The notes under the pieces are model-generated. The model searched no databases and was not told the origin of the DNA. It was given only the letters and a program-made list of their open reading frames with translations. Positions 61,034 through 64,000 of a DNA stretch of 64,000 nucleotides are shown here, piece by piece. Position 1 is the stretch's first letter; each line of letters opens with the position of its first letter. Origin of the DNA: Sva-07 sp963774765 (lineage in GTDB: Bacteria > Actinomycetota > Acidimicrobiia > Acidimicrobiales > Ilumatobacteraceae); NCBI GenBank assembly GCA_963774765.1, contig CAVZGP010000009.1:62001-126000 (forward strand), written 5' to 3'. Position numbers and translations under genes: made by a program.

Positions 61034-62503
61034 TCAGAACTCGAGCGCGGACAGGTCCGTGTGCCAGCCGCCCGCTCGATCCAACGCATCCGCCCACCGT
61101 TCGCGGCGCTGCGTGTGGGTGGCAGGATCGCTGGGTTCGACGACGTGCGCCGGCCGCCAGAGTGCATCGAGGTCGTCCATGCTGTCGAACACACCGACGC
61201 CGAGGCCGGCCATGAAGGCGGCACCGATCGTGGTTGCTTCGGCGACGGGGGAAACCTCGATCGGACAGTTGGCGGCGTCGGCCAGCGCCTGGGCGAACGT
61301 GGGATTGGTGCTCATCCCGCCGTCGATACGCACGGTGTGGATGTCGACACCGCTGTCGGACCGGGCTGCATCGAGCAGGTCGGCGCCCCGGTGGGCGACG
61401 CCTTCGAGCACCGCCCGCACCACCTGCGGTCGCCCGGTGCCTCTGGTGATGCCCAGCAGCGTGCCGCGCGCTCCGTAGTCCCACTTGGGTGTGCCGAGGC
61501 CCAGCAGCGCCGGCACATACACCACGCCGTCGGTGTCGGCGCATCGTGCGGCGACATCGTGGCTCTCGGCGCTGGTGGCGATGAGGCCCAGGTCGTCGCG
61601 CAGCCACTCGACGTTGGTGCCCGCCGACAGCATGATCGCCTCGACACCCCATGTGATCTCGCCGTCGCGCGACCACAAGGGCAGCGGATACGTGCCCGCA
61701 GCGTGGCGGTGCGCACCCGCTGGCGCACCAGTATCGGTGCACAGATCGAGCATGCCACCGGTGCCGAAGGTGATCTTCGCTCGGCCGGGCTTGACGCAGC
61801 TCTGGCCGATCAACGACGCCTGCTGATCGCCGAGCATCGCCGCGATCGGCGGCGCGCCGTCGAGTGCTGTCGCGTGACCGATGATGCCGACGGAGTCGAC
61901 GACGTCCGGAAGCGTCGACTCCGACACGCCGAACGCCGCGCAGCGGTCGTGCGCCCACATCGACCCATCGACGACGCGCAGGCCGTTGGTGGCGGCCGAG
62001 GCGTTCGTCTGGTCGCTCACGTGCAAGGCGCCACCGCTGAGCGTCCATGCGATCCAACTGTCGATCGTGCCGACGCACAGGTCGCGGCCCTCGAGCCCTG
62101 GGGTATTCGCGAGAATCCAGCCCGCCTTCGTCGACGACTGGTTCGGGGCGACCTGCCAGCCGTGTTCGAGCTTCGCCATGATGCACTCGCCGACGGTGCG
62201 CAGGTCCTGCCAGCCGAGGCCCGGCGCGACGGGTTCGCCGGTCGTGCGGTCCCACACCAGTGTGCTCGCCCGCTGGTTCGTGATTCCCACGGCGACCACA
62301 CGTTCGGTCACCACCGAGATCGCAGCGCGGGCCGCATCGAGCAGCTTTGCCGCCAACTCGGCGCCGTCGAACTCGACCAGGCCGGGAGCGGGCGTGGCCG
62401 GGGGACAGGGCCGGTATTCCATCGCTCGCACCGCGAGCGTCTCGTCGACGACGGCTGCGCGCAAGCCGGTGGTGCCGACATCGATGACGAGCATCGCGCT
62501 CAT
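61034..62503 (-). CDS. FGGY-family carbohydrate kinase (glycerol-kinase-like)
   Basis: A 489-residue kinase of the actin-like ATPase fold: phosphate loop MLVIDVGTTGLRAAVVD, VGITNQRASTLVWDR, TIDSWIAWTLSGG, LGDQQASLIGQSC, FGTGGMLDLCT, and the adenosine segment RIDGGMSTNPTFAQ. The substrate Arg-Glu pair of glycerol kinase is only partly recognisable (QRAST), so glycerol or another polyol is possible. It ends an operon with a small membrane protein (ATGA overlap) and an alkyl-DHAP-synthase-like oxidase. Confidence 0.87.
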   Translation of the reverse strand: MSAMLVIDVGTTGLRAAVVDETLAVRAMEYRPCPPATPAPGLVEFDGAELAAKLLDAARAAISVVTERVVAVGITNQRASTLVWDRTTGEPVAPGLGWQDLRTVGECIMAKLEHGWQVAPNQSSTKAGWILANTPGLEGRDLCVGTIDSWIAWTLSGGALHVSDQTNASAATNGLRVVDGSMWAHDRCAAFGVSESTLPDVVDSVGIIGHATALDGAPPIAAMLGDQQASLIGQSCVKPGRAKITFGTGGMLDLCTDTGAPAGAHRHAAGTYPLPLWSRDGEITWGVEAIMLSAGTNVEWLRDDLGLIATSAESHDVAARCADTDGVVYVPALLGLGTPKWDYGARGTLLGITRGTGRPQVVRAVLEGVAHRGADLLDAARSDSGVDIHTVRIDGGMSTNPTFAQALADAANCPIEVSPVAEATTIGAAFMAGLGVGVFDSMDDLDALWRPAHVVEPSDPATHTQRRERWADALDRAGGWHTDLSALEF

Positions 62504-62937
62504 CGATTTGCTCCTTCGTTCGGTCGCTGGCTCGACGGCACGAAGCCGCGTGCTTGGAGTTGGCTGCCGAGGATGCCGCCGGCAACACCGGCGAGGATCA
62601 CGAGCGACAGGGTGAAGAACACGTCGAACCAGTTCACGCTCTCACCGCGAACCAGGCGGATCACGATGAACACGCTCTGGGCGCCGACGTAGGCGAGAAG
62701 GGCGGCGGTGACGCCATGCGAGAGCGGCGTACCGCGGCGTTGGACCCAGGCCGCGCAGCCTCCACCGAGCACGAAACCGAACATCGCGCCGAAGAAGAAG
62801 AACGCGTTGAGACCTGACGAGTCGGAGTCGACGAATGCGGCGATGAGGGTCAGCGGGATTGCCAGGATCAGGCACACGCCGATGCCCGCTCGGATGGCGG
62901 CGGCATCCCAGCGGCTCCCTGACGAGGCAGCGCTCAC
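62500..62937 (-). CDS. Small four-helix membrane protein
   Basis: A 145-residue protein with four hydrophobic segments (GVCLILAIPLTLIAAF, FFFGAMFGFVLGGGCA, GVTAALLAYVGAQSVFIVI, FFTLSLVILAGVAGGI). No family recognised. GTG 62937 is preferred because it overlaps the oxidase stop as GTGA, the pattern used throughout this window; GTG 62943 is an alternative. Overlap with the kinase start (ATGA) implies co-expression. Confidence 0.72.
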   Translation of the reverse strand: MSAASSGSRWDAAAIRAGIGVCLILAIPLTLIAAFVDSDSSGLNAFFFFGAMFGFVLGGGCAAWVQRRGTPLSHGVTAALLAYVGAQSVFIVIRLVRGESVNWFDVFFTLSLVILAGVAGGILGSQLQARGFVPSSQRPNEGANR

Positions 62938-64000
62938 GGCCACGACACCTCACCGAACGGTGTGGGCAGGCCGAGCTTGCCGGGGTTCATGATGCCGTTG
63001 GGATCGAGCGCGGCCTTGATGGTTGCGAGCACGCCGTGCGCGGGACCGAGTGCGTCGGCCATGAACCGTCCCCGGTTGAGGCCGACGCCGTGATGGTGCG
63101 ACAGATTGCCGCCGCCAGCCAGCACCGCTCGCTGTCCGGCATCCCACAGGGCGACGTAGGTCGACTCGATCTCGTCGGGCGGTGGCGTCGCCGCGAACGT
63201 GAAGTACAGGCAGGCGCCGTCGGGATAGCTGTGCGACAGGTGGCACGTGGCCGCCCTTGCGTGGGGCACGGCCATCATCGCCGCGCGCACGTCATCGAAC
63301 AGCGTGTCGAGTCGCGACCACGGCGCGGCGATCTCCATCGTGTCGACGACGAAGCCCTTGCGGGTGAGTCCCTGCAGGGCGGAGGTGTCGTTGCGGTGGC
63401 CCATCCAAGCGTCGACGAGCGAGTCGGGCATCGTTTCGGCTCCGGCGACGACGGCCGCGTGGTCGATGATCGCCATGGTCGTGTCGACGAGATCGACGTG
63501 ACCCTCATCGAGTACCAACAGCACGCACTGGTGGCCGTCGCCACCCTGGCCGCGCTGTGACTCGACGGCGTCGTAGAGCCGCAACACCGCCGGTGTGGCA
63601 CCGGCCTGCAGAACCCGGCGGCAGGCCTCGACACCATGGGCGAACGACGCGAACGCGTACGCGGCTCGGCGCTCGTGCACCGGGACGGGATGCATGCGCA
63701 ACCAGACCCGGGTGATCACCGCCGAGCGTGCCCTCCGAACCGATGAGCAGTTGCATGAGGTCGGGCCCGGCGGCCGCGGCCGGCGCGCCGCCCGTACGGA
63801 TGGCCGTGCCGTCGGCGAGGACCGCTTCCAAGCCGACGACCATGTCTTCGATCTTGCCGTAGCGCGTCGAGTACTGGCCGGCTCCTCGGGAGGCCACCCA
63901 GCCGCCGACGGTCGCCAGGTCGAAGCTCTGCGGGAAGTGGCCCACCGACATCCCGCACGTGGTGCGCAGTTCGTCCTCGAGATCTGGGCCGAAGGTACCG
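62934..64000 (-). CDS. FAD-linked oxidase (alkyldihydroxyacetonephosphate-synthase-like), partial, with frameshift
   Basis: The C-terminal part of a FAD_binding_4/oxidase_C protein that runs off the right edge. From the edge to about 63720 the frame reads MSVGHFPQSFDLATVGGWVA, STRYGKIEDMVVG and LLIGSEGTLG; from 63719 down a second frame reads VITRVWLRMHPVPV, HHHGVGLNRGRF and LDPNGIMNPGKLG. Deleting one G in CTCGGCGGTGATC (about 63719-63725) joins them as GSEGTLGVITR, the family sequence. So this is one gene with a +1 frameshift, real or a sequencing error. It probably oxidises or condenses a hydroxyacid or glycerol-ether substrate, in line with the kinase downstream. Confidence 0.85.
   Translation of the reverse strand, partial: VPSAQISRTNCAPRAGCRWATSRRASTWRPSAAGWPPEEPASTRRATARSKTWSSAWKRSSPTARPSVRAARRPRPPGPTSCNCSSVRRARSAVITRVWLRMHPVPVHERRAAYAFASFAHGVEACRRVLQAGATPAVLRLYDAVESQRGQGGDGHQCVLLVLDEGHVDLVDTTMAIIDHAAVVAGAETMPDSLVDAWMGHRNDTSALQGLTRKGFVVDTMEIAAPWSRLDTLFDDVRAAMMAVPHARAATCHLSHSYPDGACLYFTFAATPPPDEIESTYVALWDAGQRAVLAGGGNLSHHHGVGLNRGRFMADALGPAHGVLATIKAALDPNGIMNPGKLGLPTPFGEVSWP

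Noticed and set aside
60960..62588. Long N-terminal extension of the second ferritin-like gene frame
   Set aside because: Arg/Gly-rich, antisense-like sequence overlapping the FGGY kinase; the Tat signal at 60959 marks the true start.

Overview
The window is high-GC, gene-dense DNA from an actinobacterium. The gene mix (two F420-type luciferase-like oxidoreductases, many TetR/SARP regulators, Tat-exported ferritin-like proteins, a MFS/Liv ABC fusion, a class A RNase P RNA) fits Acidimicrobiia, perhaps an Ilumatobacter-like lineage. That placement is inferred from gene content, not from a marker gene. Genes are packed into operons with 4-base ATGA/GTGA stop/start overlaps. I see no tRNA, insertion sequence, prophage or CRISPR array.

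Layout. 0-2.2 kb: a membrane-anchored phosphodiester glycosidase and a GT2-GtrA glycosyltransferase. 2.3-9.6 kb: two divergent operons. The minus operon is DUF4956, VTC-type polyphosphate polymerase, FMN-binding protein, ferric-reductase-like membrane protein and ApbE flavin transferase. The plus operon is a CotH lipoprotein, response regulator and histidine kinase. Between them lie two pairs of 11-base-spaced TCACA half-sites resembling mycobacterial PhoP boxes, so the encoded two-component system probably controls both arms. 9.7-12 kb: a large Asp-box/pentapeptide lipoprotein. 12-14.5 kb: a phytoene-desaturase/retinol-saturase-like flavoenzyme divergent from a TetR gene, with a perfect 17-base inverted repeat between them. 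14.5-20.2 kb: an operon of DUF2804, radical SAM, nitronate monooxygenase and a LanC-like protein, divergent from another TetR gene. 20.2-28.7 kb: lipid/acyl-type metabolism with two ThDP enzymes, an enoyl-CoA hydratase, two hydrolases and an epimerase-SDR fusion.

28.7-34.6 kb: Na+/Ca2+ exchanger, L,D-transpeptidase, WD40 lipoprotein and a universal-stress-like protein. 34.9-37.5 kb: a copper nitrite reductase with its own N-terminal cupredoxin, an Rrf2 regulator and a YwiC-like protein, which look like a nitrite/NO module. 37.5-44.5 kb: LLM oxidoreductases, an HSL-type esterase, a GlgA-like and GlgC pair (glycogen synthesis) and a Gfo/Idh/MocA oxidoreductase. 44.6-51.9 kb: a large SARP-type regulator, a class A penicillin-binding protein, a coiled-coil zinc-ribbon protein, a small membrane protein and a histidine phosphatase. 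52-58.9 kb: a branched-chain-amino-acid-type ABC system with fused LivHM and a MFS-LivF-LivG fusion. 59-64 kb: rnpB, a pair of Tat-exported ferritin-like proteins, and an operon of FAD-linked oxidase, small membrane protein and FGGY kinase running off the right edge.

Notable beyond the genes: a REP-like palindromic repeat family occurs at three intergenic sites, twice as tandem arrays with the same 61-base period. Two genes carry single-base frameshifts, both in a GGCGGT context. The GlgA-like protein has lost the Lys of the KxGG substrate motif.
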